Assembly: GCA_036337765.1 (NCBI GenBank) | Contig: JAYZDP010000152.1 | Span: 1 to 64,000 of the forward strand | DNA: 64,000 nt | Source: JAYZDP01 sp036337765 | GTDB taxonomy: Bacteria > Acidobacteriota > Thermoanaerobaculia > Multivoradales > Multivoraceae | Direction of reading: 5' to 3' | In this document: positions 45,982-54,540 of the stretch, piece after piece | How the letters are laid out: every line of letters starts with the position of its first letter | Numbering within the stretch: position 1 is the stretch's first letter | Notes under the pieces: model-generated | Seen by the model: only the letters and a program-made list of their open reading frames with translations | Database searches by the model: none | Told to the model about the DNA's origin: nothing | Position numbers and translations under genes: made by a program

Positions 45982-47271
45982 TTGTTCCGCGCTCGTACCG
46001 CGCCCCCCGCTAGCGTTGCTTCCCTCCGAGGGGCGCTCGCCTTCGTGTCGATCGTTGCCCTTTGGGCCGCGCTTGGAGCGCGGCCGGCCGCCGCCGCGGA
46101 GATCCCCGTCGGCACAGGTCTCGCCAAGAGCAGGGAAGCCATCGGCCAGATCGAGGCAGCGCGTGACCCGGCCGCGAAGGGCGACGCCGCGTTCACCCTC
46201 ACCGAGCTGATGACGGAGCACCACACTCCCGCCCTCAGCGTCGCCGTGGTGCGCGACTACCGGCTGTTGTGGGCGAAGGCCTACGGCGTCGCCGATGAGC
46301 AGGCCGGGCTCACCGCCAATGTGGAGACACTCTTTCAGGCAGCCTCTATCTCGAAGCCGGTGTCGGCGATGGCCGTCCTCAAGGCCGTCCAAGACGGCCA
46401 TCTCGGCCTCGACGAGGACATCAACACCCTGTTGGAGTCGTGGAAGCTCGAGCGGTCGCAGGAGTACCTGGAGAAGACGGCGGTCACACCGCGGATGCTG
46501 CTCAGCATGACGGCGGGAACGACCGTTTCGGGGTTCCCGGGTTACCTACCTACCGATCCGATGCCGACCCTGCCTCAGATCCTCGGTGACGGCTCGGGCA
46601 ATGAGACTCCGGCCAATACTGACCCGGTCATTGTCGATTGGCAGCCCGCCACCAAGGAAGCCTACTCCGGGGGTGGCTCGACGATTCTGCAGCTGGCGAT
46701 GATCGACGTGCTCGATCGACCCTTCCCTGAGATCATCGCGAAGGGGATTCTCGAACCGCTCGGCATGGCCAACAGCTGCATCTGCCAGCCTCTACCGACG
46801 GCCCTCGACCGCAACGCCGCTCGTGCCTACGGCTCTCGAGTTCGAAAGCAGCGCGAAGAGGGAGGCCACGACGCCAAGTGGCACGTCTACCCAGAGCACT
46901 ACGCCGCCGGCCTGTGGACCACGCCGACGGATCTGGCCAAGTTCATGATCGAGGTACAGCTTTCTCTAGCTGGCCGATCGGACCGCGTGCTGAGACGGGA
47001 GATGACCGAAAAGATGGTCACTCCGAGCGGGATCGGCAGCTATGCCCTCGGCTTCACCGTCGGCTCCGAGTCACCCCATCGGCCGGCCAAGCCCGGCGAG
47101 AGGAACCGTTTCTTCGGCCACACGGGAGGTAACTGGGGCTTCCGATCCAACCTCGACGCGCATCTCGAGGGGGGCAACGGCTTCATCATCATGGCCAACA
47201 GCGGCGAGTCCAACCCCATCCTGTTCGCTGAGCTGCCGCGCCGCATTCGGGCCGCCTACGGCTGGGACTGA
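45982..47271 (+). CDS. Exported serine beta-lactamase-fold protein (class C-like esterase/peptidase)
   Basis: A 429-residue protein with a signal peptide (ALAFVSIVALWAALGARPAAA). The active site is S122-I-S-K125 (SxxK) in LFQAASISKPVSAMAVLK. A YSG triad (KEAYSGGG) and HTGG near the C-terminus (FFGHTGGNWGFRS) complete the class C beta-lactamase/DD-peptidase/EstB pattern. Such proteins hydrolyse esters, amides or peptidoglycan stem peptides. TTG at 45982 behind GGAG is the likely start because no ATG or GTG precedes the signal in frame. It lies 28 nt after the acyl-CoA dehydrogenase gene and could be co-transcribed. Antibiotic resistance should not be assumed. Confidence 0.85.
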   Translation: MFRARTAPPASVASLRGALAFVSIVALWAALGARPAAAAEIPVGTGLAKSREAIGQIEAARDPAAKGDAAFTLTELMTEHHTPALSVAVVRDYRLLWAKAYGVADEQAGLTANVETLFQAASISKPVSAMAVLKAVQDGHLGLDEDINTLLESWKLERSQEYLEKTAVTPRMLLSMTAGTTVSGFPGYLPTDPMPTLPQILGDGSGNETPANTDPVIVDWQPATKEAYSGGGSTILQLAMIDVLDRPFPEIIAKGILEPLGMANSCICQPLPTALDRNAARAYGSRVRKQREEGGHDAKWHVYPEHYAAGLWTTPTDLAKFMIEVQLSLAGRSDRVLRREMTEKMVTPSGIGSYALGFTVGSESPHRPAKPGERNRFFGHTGGNWGFRSNLDAHLEGGNGFIIMANSGESNPILFAELPRRIRAAYGWD

Positions 47272-47289
47272 TCTAGTGTCGCGTGCGGG

Positions 47290-47472
47290 CTAGAAGGTGA
47301 TCGGGTCCAGTAGCTCGGCCCGGACCGACAGCTCACCACTCGCTGGTTCGACTACCTTGACCGGTAAGCCGTCGTTCTGGCGCGCCGAGATCAGGTTTCA
47401 CAGATCCGCCACCGGGTAGTCATGCCCCTTGTGCGCCTTGAACTCCTCGGGCGGGTAGGTGAAACAGAGCGT
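47290..47472 (-). pseudogene. Unidentified gene remnant, 3' part, with internal TGA
   Basis: On the minus strand a frame reads CFTYPPEEFKAHKGHDYPVA then a TGA at 47398-47400, then NLISARQNDGLPVKVVEPAS and ELLDPITF, ending with TAG at 47292. Both sides of the stop look like ordinary coding sequence in one frame, so this is the C-terminus of a lost gene carrying a nonsense change or small deletion. I cannot assign a family. It directly abuts the GST remnant. Confidence 0.5.
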
Positions 47473-47737
47473 TCAGGATCGCCCGGAACGGGAGCGAGCC
47501 CGCTCTCGGCACGCCCGTCGATGAGCTGGGGCACGATCGCCAGGGACTCGAACATCGTGTACTCACCTGTCCTCAGGGCCGCAACGGCGCCGAGGGGATG
47601 CAAGCCGCGGTAAGCGTCGGTGTCCTGTTCCCCTGCTAGCAGATCCACCTTCCGCTCGTGTAGTCGACCTCGAGCTCCTCGAGCACCCACCTGGCTCGCT
47701 GCGATCGGGTCGGCGGAAACTCGAATAGCTCGATCAT
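47470..47737 (-). pseudogene. Decayed glutathione S-transferase gene
   Basis: ATG at 47737, behind AGGAGG, opens MIELFEFPPTRSQRARWVLE then ELEVDYTS, a typical GST N-terminus. After about 47656 the frame breaks. The neighbouring frame continues LLAGEQDTDAYRGLHPLGAV and LRTGEYTMFESLAIVPQLID, ending near GDPER. One missing base (AGC-G-G-AAG where AGC-GTG-AAG would restore S-V-K) explains the shift. The whole helical C-terminal domain is missing. Confidence 0.7.
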
Positions 47738-47867
47738 GCTGCCTCCTTCTGAACCAAGGACGAACGGACAGATGGCTAGGATACGCACCCACCCAAGAAA
47801 CTGACGGCGGTATATTCGGCACTCGCCCGAACCAGCCCGAGTACCCATCCCGGAGGAGAGACACTCG

Positions 47868-48902
47868 ATGACTCCAGATCGACGGACGCTTCGCATCTTC
47901 AACCTGGCCCTCGTAACGGCTCTTTGTGGCGGCTGGCTTCAGGCCGCCGAACCGATCGAGACCGACACCCACCGGCTCACCGAGGTCCGCAACGGGATCT
48001 ATCTGGCGCAAACCACGGCACAGGTCTTCAACTCGAACGCCATCGTCATCGTCAACGAGGACGACGTGGTGTTGATCGACTCGCACATCACCCCGGCCAA
48101 GGCGCGCGACCTGGTCGCGTCGATCGGAGTGCTCACGGACAAGCCGATCTCGGCGCTCATCAACTCCCACTTCCACTTCGATCACGCCCACGGCAATCAG
48201 ATCTTCAACGGCATCCCGATCATCGGCCACGAGTTCACGCGCATGAAGATGGCTGGCGCGCCGCTCGAGGAGCCGACCTGGGTCAGCAGCACGGCCGGGA
48301 ATCAGGCACAGCTCAAGCAGCTCGAAGAGCAGATCGCCGCCGCGCAGGGCGACGAGAAGTTCGAGCTCGAGGCCTACCTCGAGATGTTCGCGGCGCACGT
48401 CAAGGACTTCGACGAGGTAGATCCCGTCGCGCCCGACGTCACCATCCGCGAAAAGATGACCTTGCATCGGGGCAGCCGGGAAATGGAGATCCTCTTCTTG
48501 GGTCGCGCCCACACCGGCGGCGACGTCTTTGTCTACTTCCCCCAGGACAAGTTGCTCTACACCGGTGACGCGGCCTTCGCCGGCCCATCGTTTCTCGGTG
48601 ACGGCTATGTCGACGAGTGGCCGGACACGCTTATGAACATGAAAGAGCTCGACTTCGACATCTTCGTGCCGGGGCACGGACCGCCGGTCGAGGACCTGAG
48701 CCGCATCGACATCGTCGCCGACTACTACCGCGACCTGTGGAAACAGACCGCCGAACAGTACGGCTCCGGAGTCAGCGCCGAGGACGCGTCGAAGACCATC
48801 GACCTGACGAGCCATACCAAGATCCCGGTCATGGAGGTGGGTGCGAACCTCCAGGCTGTGCAGCGCATGTATCACCGGCTCGACAACCCCGACGCCCCAT
48901 GA
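47868..48902 (+). CDS. Exported metallo-beta-lactamase-fold hydrolase
   Basis: A 344-residue exported MBL protein, paralogous to 6433-7479. The metal motif is H101-F-H103-F-D105-H106, followed by GRAHTGGDVFVYFP, YTGDAAFAGPS and PGHGPP. A signal peptide ends near LQAAEPIE. ATG 47868 follows GGAGGAG, and TATATT at 47811-47816 is a promoter-like box. The stop overlaps the dehydrogenase start (ATGA), suggesting that hydrolysis outside and aldehyde oxidation inside belong to one pathway, though no substrate can be named. Confidence 0.88.
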   Translation: MTPDRRTLRIFNLALVTALCGGWLQAAEPIETDTHRLTEVRNGIYLAQTTAQVFNSNAIVIVNEDDVVLIDSHITPAKARDLVASIGVLTDKPISALINSHFHFDHAHGNQIFNGIPIIGHEFTRMKMAGAPLEEPTWVSSTAGNQAQLKQLEEQIAAAQGDEKFELEAYLEMFAAHVKDFDEVDPVAPDVTIREKMTLHRGSREMEILFLGRAHTGGDVFVYFPQDKLLYTGDAAFAGPSFLGDGYVDEWPDTLMNMKELDFDIFVPGHGPPVEDLSRIDIVADYYRDLWKQTAEQYGSGVSAEDASKTIDLTSHTKIPVMEVGANLQAVQRMYHRLDNPDAP

Positions 48903-50407
48903 CGGAGGCGCCAGCCGAGCCGGTGGTCCAGCATTGGATCGACGGCAAAGAGACGACCTCGCACAGCCTTCGGCAGGGTCCCGTCACCAACGCCGCGACT
49001 GGCGAGACCGTGCGGACGGTCGCCCTCGCGACCGCCGACGAGGTCGACCAGGCGGTGCGCGCGGCCAAGGCGGCCTTCCCGGGCTGGCGCGATACCACCC
49101 CATTGCGGCGCGCCAGGATCCTCATGAAGGTCCGCGATCTGATCGAGGATCATCAGGGCGAGTTCGCGCGCGTCATCAGTGAGGAGCACGGCAAGACTGT
49201 GCCCGACGCCGCTGGATCGACCCAGCGCGGCCTCGAGGTGGTCGAGTTCGCGACCGGCGTTCCCCACCTGCTCAAAGGCGAGCATGCCGAGAACGTCGGC
49301 ACCGCCATCGACTCCCACACCGTCAAGCAGCCGCTGGGGGTGTGCGTGGGCATCACGCCCTTCAACTTCCCGATCATGGTGCCGCTATGGATGATTCCGG
49401 TGGCGCTCGGCTGCGGCAACACCTTCGTCCTGAAGCCCTCGGAGAAGGACCCGTCGGCGAGCATGCTCCTCGCCCGCATCTTTCAGGAGGCCGGACTACC
49501 CGACGGGGTGCTCAACGTAGTCCACGGAGACAAGGAGGCCGTCGACGCGCTCGTGACCCACCCGGACGTCGCGGCAGTGTCCTTCGTCGGCTCGACACCG
49601 ATCGCCCGCTACATCTACGAGACCGCGACTGCTCAGGGCAAGCGCGTCCAGGCCCTGGGGGGAGCAAAGAACCACGCCGTGGTCCTACCCGACGCCGATC
49701 TCGACGCCGCCGCCGACGCACTGATCGGCGCCGCCTACGGCTCGGCTGGCGAGCGCTGCATGGCGATCTCGGCCGTCGTCGCGGTTGGCGAGGCTGGAGA
49801 CGCTCTGGTGGAAAAGATCGCCAACCGGGCGGCTGCGCTGCCGGTCGGCCCCGGCGATCGGCCGGGCATGGAGATGGGTCCTCTGGTCACCGCCGAGCAC
49901 CTCGACCGCGTGCGCGGCTACGTCGATGCCGGTGAAGGCGAGGGGGCGAGCCTGGTCCTCGACGGCCGCGGTCTCGAGATCGAGGGCCACGCGGGCGGCC
50001 ACTTCATCGGACCGACGCTGTTCGACCACGTTACTGCGGACATGACGATCTACCGAGACGAGATCTTCGGCCCGGTCCTGGTCGTGGTGCGCGCCGAGTC
50101 CTTCAGCGAGGCCATCGAGTTGGTCAATGACAACCCATACGGCAACGGGACGGCAGTTTTCACCCGGTCAGGCGCCGCCGCCCGCCGCTTCGAGCACGAG
50201 ATCCAGGTCGGCATGGTCGGCGTCAACGTGCCGATTCCGGTGCCGATGGCCTTCTTCTCGTTCGGCGGCTGGAAGAGCTCGCTGTTCGGCGATCTGCACG
50301 TGCACGGCGTCGAGGGCGTGAAGTTCTACACCCGTACCAAGGTCATCACGCGCCGTTGGCCCGAGCAACGGGAAGAGGTGAGCCTGTCGATGCCGACGAT
50401 GGAGTGA
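48899..50407 (+). CDS. mmsA: CoA-acylating methylmalonate-semialdehyde dehydrogenase family
   Basis: A 502-residue aldehyde dehydrogenase. The catalytic cysteine is C287 in YGSAGERCMAISAVV, a sequence characteristic of the MmsA branch, and ITPFNFPIMVPLWM, LKPSEKDPS and FSFGGWKSSLFGDLHVHG support it. MmsA oxidises methylmalonate or malonate semialdehyde to propionyl- or acetyl-CoA during valine and inositol breakdown. It begins at ATG 48899, overlapping the MBL hydrolase stop by 4 nt, and is followed after 8 nt by a quinoprotein gene. None of the other valine or inositol pathway genes flank it, so a different semialdehyde is possible. Confidence 0.9.
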   Translation: MTEAPAEPVVQHWIDGKETTSHSLRQGPVTNAATGETVRTVALATADEVDQAVRAAKAAFPGWRDTTPLRRARILMKVRDLIEDHQGEFARVISEEHGKTVPDAAGSTQRGLEVVEFATGVPHLLKGEHAENVGTAIDSHTVKQPLGVCVGITPFNFPIMVPLWMIPVALGCGNTFVLKPSEKDPSASMLLARIFQEAGLPDGVLNVVHGDKEAVDALVTHPDVAAVSFVGSTPIARYIYETATAQGKRVQALGGAKNHAVVLPDADLDAAADALIGAAYGSAGERCMAISAVVAVGEAGDALVEKIANRAAALPVGPGDRPGMEMGPLVTAEHLDRVRGYVDAGEGEGASLVLDGRGLEIEGHAGGHFIGPTLFDHVTADMTIYRDEIFGPVLVVVRAESFSEAIELVNDNPYGNGTAVFTRSGAAARRFEHEIQVGMVGVNVPIPVPMAFFSFGGWKSSLFGDLHVHGVEGVKFYTRTKVITRRWPEQREEVSLSMPTME

Positions 50408-50415
50408 GAGCACCT

Positions 50416-52377
50416 ATGAGCTCATCGAGACTATGCTTTGTCGCTTGCCTTTCCGCGGGGCTCCTCGGAGGGCCCCTGTCAGCCCAGCACGGTGCGCAGG
50501 GTGGCGACTGGTCGAGCTACCACGGCGATCTCGGCGCCGCGCAGTACGCACCCCACGATCAGATCGTCGCCTCGAACATCGACCTCGTCGGGCTCGCGTG
50601 GAGGTGGGCATCTCCCGACAACCCGATCGCCGCCGCGACCGAAGATCGGCGCATGATGCCCGGCGCCTACAAGGCGACACCGCTGGAGATCGATGGTCGA
50701 CTCTACGTCAGCACCTCCCTCGGACAGGTGGCAGCGATCGACGCCAAGACAGGGGAGACGATCTGGGTCTTCGACACCAGGTCGAGGGAGTCGGGCCGGC
50801 CCAACAACTCCGGCTTCAATACTCGCGGTGTCGCCTACTGGACGGACGGCAACGACCAACGCATCCTCCATGCCGGCAGCGATTCGGGCCTGTGGTCGAT
50901 CGACGCCAAGACGGGCGAGCCCGTCACCCGCTTCGGCCGCAAGGGCAAAGTCGATCTTCTCGAGACTCTGAGGCGCGAGACCAACCGCCGGATCTACTCG
51001 ATCGTCGGCGCGCCACTCGTGGTCGGCGACATCGTCGTGCTTGGCTCGGCCATCTTCGACGGCCCGACCCGCAAGGAGATGCCGCCAGGCGACGTGCAGG
51101 CGTTCGACATACGGACCGGCGAGCTCGCCTGGACCTTTCACAACCCGCCGCTGGCGGGTCAGCGCGGCTACGACACCTGGGAGAACGGCTCGGCCGACTT
51201 CACCGGCAACGCCAACATCTGGACCAACCTGTCGGCCGACGAAGAGCTGGGTCTGGTGTATCTGCCCTTCGGCACTCCGACCAACGACTGGTACGGCGGC
51301 CACCGACTCGGCGATGGCCTGTTCGGCGAGTCGATCGTGTGCGTGAAGGCCGAGACCGGGGAGTACGTCTGGCACTTCCAGCTCATCCATCACGGCCTGT
51401 GGGACTATGACCCAGCCTCGGCACCGACGCTGTTCGACGCCGTTATCGACGGCCGCCCGCGCAAGGCAGTCGTGGTGGTGACCAAGCAAGGCTTCGCATA
51501 CACGTTCGATCGTGTGACCGGAGAGCCGATCTGGCCGATCGAGGAGCGTCCGGTGCCCCAGTCGGACGTGCCCGGCGAACGCTCGTCGGCGACCCAGCCC
51601 TTCCCCACTAAGCCACCGCCCTTCGAGTCCCAGGGAATCTCAAACGAGACGATCATCGACTTCACCCCCCAGATCCGCGCCGAGGCGATTAAGACTCTCG
51701 AGCGCTATCGCTGGGGTCCGATCTACACCCCGCCAGCCGTGTCGACCGACGAGATCTACGGCACGGTCCAGAACCCGGGCTGGGGCGGCGGCAGCAACTG
51801 GGGTGGCGCCGCCACCGATCCCGAGACGGGCATGCTCTTTGTACCGTCGTTCTCCGAACCGATGGTGGTGGCGCTGACCAAGCCCGACGCGGCGCGCTCG
51901 AACTTCGACTACGTGCGCGGCTTCGGCCCGGATCCAGTCAACTCGTTCGCCGAGATGATGTCGTCGCCCTACGGTTCGATCCAGGGCCCGCACGGCTTGC
52001 CGATCGTCAAACCTCCATACGGGCGGATCACGGCCTACGACATGAGCCGCGGCGAGATCGCGTGGCAGGTACCGCACGGCGACGGGATTCGTCAGGAGAT
52101 CATCGACGCCGGCCTTCCGGATCCAGGGCCGGTGGGGTCGGTGGGAACGTCGGGACCGCTGCTGACAAAAGGCCTGCTCTTCCTCAACCAGACCGATGAC
52201 TCTGCGGCAGGACGGATCGTCGCTTACGACAAGACCTCAGGTCGCGTCGCCGGCGCCATCGAGGTACCCGGCCGCCCGAACGGCACGCCTATGAGCTACA
52301 TCGCCGGCGGCAAGCAGTACATCGTGGTCGCGACCGGGGGCGAGGACGCGGCGCTGGCAGCATTCGCTCTACCCTGA
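50416..52377 (+). CDS. Exported PQQ-dependent dehydrogenase-type quinoprotein
   Basis: A 653-residue exported propeller closely related to that at 34591. Blade marks include YKATPLEIDGRLYVSTSLG, YGGHRLGDGLFGESIVCVK, HHGLWDYDPASAPTLFD and GSNWGGAATDPETGMLF. The signal peptide ends near LSAQHGA. No heme domain. ATG at 50416 is 8 nt after the dehydrogenase stop, so the MBL hydrolase, MmsA and this enzyme form one transcript. Periplasmic oxidation of an alcohol or sugar to an aldehyde or lactone is expected, with PQQ supplied from elsewhere. Confidence 0.88.
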   Translation: MSSSRLCFVACLSAGLLGGPLSAQHGAQGGDWSSYHGDLGAAQYAPHDQIVASNIDLVGLAWRWASPDNPIAAATEDRRMMPGAYKATPLEIDGRLYVSTSLGQVAAIDAKTGETIWVFDTRSRESGRPNNSGFNTRGVAYWTDGNDQRILHAGSDSGLWSIDAKTGEPVTRFGRKGKVDLLETLRRETNRRIYSIVGAPLVVGDIVVLGSAIFDGPTRKEMPPGDVQAFDIRTGELAWTFHNPPLAGQRGYDTWENGSADFTGNANIWTNLSADEELGLVYLPFGTPTNDWYGGHRLGDGLFGESIVCVKAETGEYVWHFQLIHHGLWDYDPASAPTLFDAVIDGRPRKAVVVVTKQGFAYTFDRVTGEPIWPIEERPVPQSDVPGERSSATQPFPTKPPPFESQGISNETIIDFTPQIRAEAIKTLERYRWGPIYTPPAVSTDEIYGTVQNPGWGGGSNWGGAATDPETGMLFVPSFSEPMVVALTKPDAARSNFDYVRGFGPDPVNSFAEMMSSPYGSIQGPHGLPIVKPPYGRITAYDMSRGEIAWQVPHGDGIRQEIIDAGLPDPGPVGSVGTSGPLLTKGLLFLNQTDDSAAGRIVAYDKTSGRVAGAIEVPGRPNGTPMSYIAGGKQYIVVATGGEDAALAAFALP

Positions 52378-52445
52378 CCGGCCCCGGTAGACAGCCAGTG
52401 CGGGTGTACGATCCGCAGCGCATACCTGGATCAAGGAGACTGCAC

Positions 52446-54074
52446 ATGGCTCAGCGACCCTCTCGGAGCTACGGGTTCACTCTACTGCCGGCGCTGTCGC
52501 TGCTGCTGGGCACCACCGCCGGCGCCCAGCAGGAACCGGTCGACTTCGAGCGGCAGATCCGTCCGATCTTCGCTCGCTACTGCTACACCTGCCACGGACC
52601 GGACCGTGCGACCCGTGAGGCGGAGCTCCGACTCGATCGCAAAGAGTTCGCCTTCAAGGAGCTGGGCGCCGGCTACCACACGATCGTGCCAGGCAAGCCC
52701 GACGAGAGCGAGGTCTATGCACTGATCTCGTCGGAGTTCGCAGAAGATCGCATGCCGCCGTACGAGGCGGGCGTCGAGCTGCCAGGCCGTGCGATCTCCA
52801 TCATCCGTCGGTGGATCGCGGAGGGCGCGAGCTGGCCCGACGGCATCGACGACAACCCGCTGCCGGCCTCCGCGAGACCGCCCGGAATCCCTCGGGTCCA
52901 ACTGCCGGATGAGTCGATCATCGTCCACACCCACGAGATCCCGCAGGTACGGGTGCGAGTGCTCACGAAGGGACTCTCCCATCCCTGGTCGATCTCATTC
53001 CTGCCAGAGGGCGACCTTCTCCTCACCGAGCGCAGCGGAGAGCTGCGTATGTACCGCGACGGAGTGCTCATGCCGGATCCGGTCGAGGGCGTCCCCACCG
53101 ACATCGTCGCCCGCGGCCTGTCGGGGATGATGGAAGTCGCCGTTCATCCGGACTTCGCCGAGAACCAGACCATTTTTCTCACGTACACGCGCCAACTCGG
53201 CGAGCGCAACGGCACGGTGGCACTGGTGCGGGGACGTCTCGACCGCATGACGCTGACCGATGTCGAAGACGTCTTCGTGGCCGACCCTTGGATGGGCGAG
53301 GTGGACAGCGCCGATCCGAACGCCTTTCTCAGCTTCACCGCCGCCGCGCGCCTCGCCTTCGCACCCGACGGCACGCTCTTCATGTCGATGGGAGGCGCCT
53401 TCGGCGTCGAGCGCGACGATGGCACCTCGAGCTTCTTCGGCAACGCCATGCTGGCGCAAGACCCGATGAGCCATGCAGGCAAGCTACTGCGGCTCAACCA
53501 GGACGGCTCCGCTCCGGCCGACAATCCGTTCCACGGCAAGGTGGGCTACAAGCCCGAGATCTACTCGATGGGGCACCGCAACCAGCAAGGCTTGGCGCTT
53601 CATCCCGAGACCGGCATGCCCTTCGCGACCGAGCACGGCGTGCAGGGCGGCGACGAGCTCAACGCGATCGAGTCCGGGGGCAACTACGGCTGGCCCGTCG
53701 TCTCTTACGGCCGTCACTACGACGGCCCACGCATCGCCAAGCAGTTCTGGCGGGACGGCTTCAAGGAACCCACGGTGTTCTGGGTGCCCTCGATCGGACC
53801 TTCGGGTTTGGCCTTCTACACCGGCGACAAGTTCCCGGAGTGGAAGGGCAACTTGTTCGCGGGCGCAATGATGGAGGGCCGGATCCCACGCACGGGAAGC
53901 CTGCAGCGGATCGCCTTCAACGAGCAGGGCGAGGAGCTTCAACGCGAGTCGATGCTCGGCGAGCTGCGCCAACGGATCCGCGACGTGCGCCAGGGCCCGG
54001 ACGGCTTCATCTACCTCCTCACTGAGGAGAACCAGGCCGCCCTTCTGCGTCTCGAGCCCGTCACCGTCGAGTAG
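52446..54074 (+). CDS. Cytochrome c fused to PQQ-type sugar dehydrogenase
   Basis: A 542-residue exported protein. Residues 30-135 are a planctomycete-type cytochrome c domain (CYTCH 46-50, VPGKPDESEVYALI, MPPYEAG). From about 170 it is a soluble aldose/sugar dehydrogenase propeller (HPWSISFLPEGDLLLTERSG, MGHRNQQGLALHPETG, ELNAIESGGNYGWP). The fusion lets electrons pass from PQQ to heme within one chain. It follows the quinoprotein gene by 68 nt and may share its transcript, although TACGAT at about 52407 could be a separate promoter. The downstream base composition changes abruptly at its stop. Confidence 0.87.
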   Translation: MAQRPSRSYGFTLLPALSLLLGTTAGAQQEPVDFERQIRPIFARYCYTCHGPDRATREAELRLDRKEFAFKELGAGYHTIVPGKPDESEVYALISSEFAEDRMPPYEAGVELPGRAISIIRRWIAEGASWPDGIDDNPLPASARPPGIPRVQLPDESIIVHTHEIPQVRVRVLTKGLSHPWSISFLPEGDLLLTERSGELRMYRDGVLMPDPVEGVPTDIVARGLSGMMEVAVHPDFAENQTIFLTYTRQLGERNGTVALVRGRLDRMTLTDVEDVFVADPWMGEVDSADPNAFLSFTAAARLAFAPDGTLFMSMGGAFGVERDDGTSSFFGNAMLAQDPMSHAGKLLRLNQDGSAPADNPFHGKVGYKPEIYSMGHRNQQGLALHPETGMPFATEHGVQGGDELNAIESGGNYGWPVVSYGRHYDGPRIAKQFWRDGFKEPTVFWVPSIGPSGLAFYTGDKFPEWKGNLFAGAMMEGRIPRTGSLQRIAFNEQGEELQRESMLGELRQRIRDVRQGPDGFIYLLTEENQAALLRLEPVTVE

Positions 54075-54108
54075 AACAAAACAGAGAATTATAAGGGGGA
54101 GCAAGGAC

Positions 54109-54288
54109 ATGAAAGTTCTTGTAGGTTTAACCACTTTAGTTTTTCTCTCAACAGTGGTTTATGCATATTCAAGTTACGAGCATTCTAGAGACGGTTCCAG
54201 TGTTGCCTGTGGAGGTGAATATTCAAGTTACGAGCACTCCAGAGATGGAACTTCTGTTTGTGCCGGAGGCAGACATTCAAGTTACTAG
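54109..54288 (+). CDS. AT-rich gene for a secreted tandem-repeat peptide
   Basis: ATG 54109 opens a 59-residue peptide with a clean Sec signal (MKVLVGLTTLVFLSTVVYA, cleavage expected after A19). The mature part is two 18-residue repeats, YSSYEHSRDGSSVACGGE and YSSYEHSRDGTSVCAGGR, then HSSY and a TAG at 54286-54288. The TAG replaces the GAG of the repeat and the next codons still encode HSRDGS, so a third repeat was cut by one G-to-T change. I count 75 G/C in 180 bases, about 42%, far below the surroundings. Each repeat holds one cysteine, so a disulfide is possible. The gene is probably acquired from outside. No known family is recognised; an adhesin, structural peptide or processed peptide precursor are all open. 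Confidence 0.65.
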   Translation: MKVLVGLTTLVFLSTVVYAYSSYEHSRDGSSVACGGEYSSYEHSRDGTSVCAGGRHSSY

Positions 54289-54306
54289 CATTCTAGAGAT
54301 GGGAGT
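54166..54306 (+). repeat. Tandem 54-nt repeat, two full units and one partial
   Basis: Units at 54166-54219 and 54220-54273 agree at 37 of 54 positions. A third partial unit starts at 54274 and, over its first 29 bases, differs from unit 1 at three positions, including the G-to-T that creates the TAG. Resemblance stops near 54306, where GC-rich sequence resumes, marking the right edge of the insert. Confidence 0.9.
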
Positions 54307-54339
54307 ATCCTCGCGGAGCCAGCGGCTCAGGACGGTCAA

Positions 54340-54540
54340 GTGATGAATCTGTCGCGCAGCGGGGTGCTTCTCGAAAAGCCTCCGGTAGCAATCGGCACGA
54401 GGGTCCGAGTGGGATTTCAGGGACTGGAGGCCAGTGGAACGGTCGTACGAGAGATCAGCGCCGTCGGTTCCGCGAAGCACCTCGGGGCAGCCGTCCGTTT
54501 CGATGAGGTGCAGCAGTCGGGGGGATGGCTCGTTGGGTAG
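54340..54540 (+). CDS. Truncated PilZ-domain protein
   Basis: A 66-residue frame (GTG 54340) reading NLSRSGVLLE, then TRVRVGFQGLEASGTVVREI and KHLGAAVRFD, which is the C-terminal two thirds of a PilZ domain. The N-terminal RxxxR c-di-GMP arm is missing. The same frame continues upstream without interruption to the repeat peptide, apart from the TAG at 54286, so the AT-rich insert seems to have replaced the original 5' end. It may still be translated from GTG behind AGGACGG, but ligand binding would be impaired. It may therefore be a pseudogene. Confidence 0.6.
   Translation: MMNLSRSGVLLEKPPVAIGTRVRVGFQGLEASGTVVREISAVGSAKHLGAAVRFDEVQQSGGWLVG

Noticed and set aside
45982..47271. Antibiotic-resistance beta-lactamase
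   Set aside because: The fold is shared by esterases and peptidases, and the context is acyl-CoA metabolism; resistance is not supported.
54161..54343. Second repetitive frame (MHIQVTSILE type) over the repeat peptide
   Set aside because: It repeats only because the 54-nt unit is a multiple of three; it has no ribosome-binding site or signal, unlike the frame at 54109.
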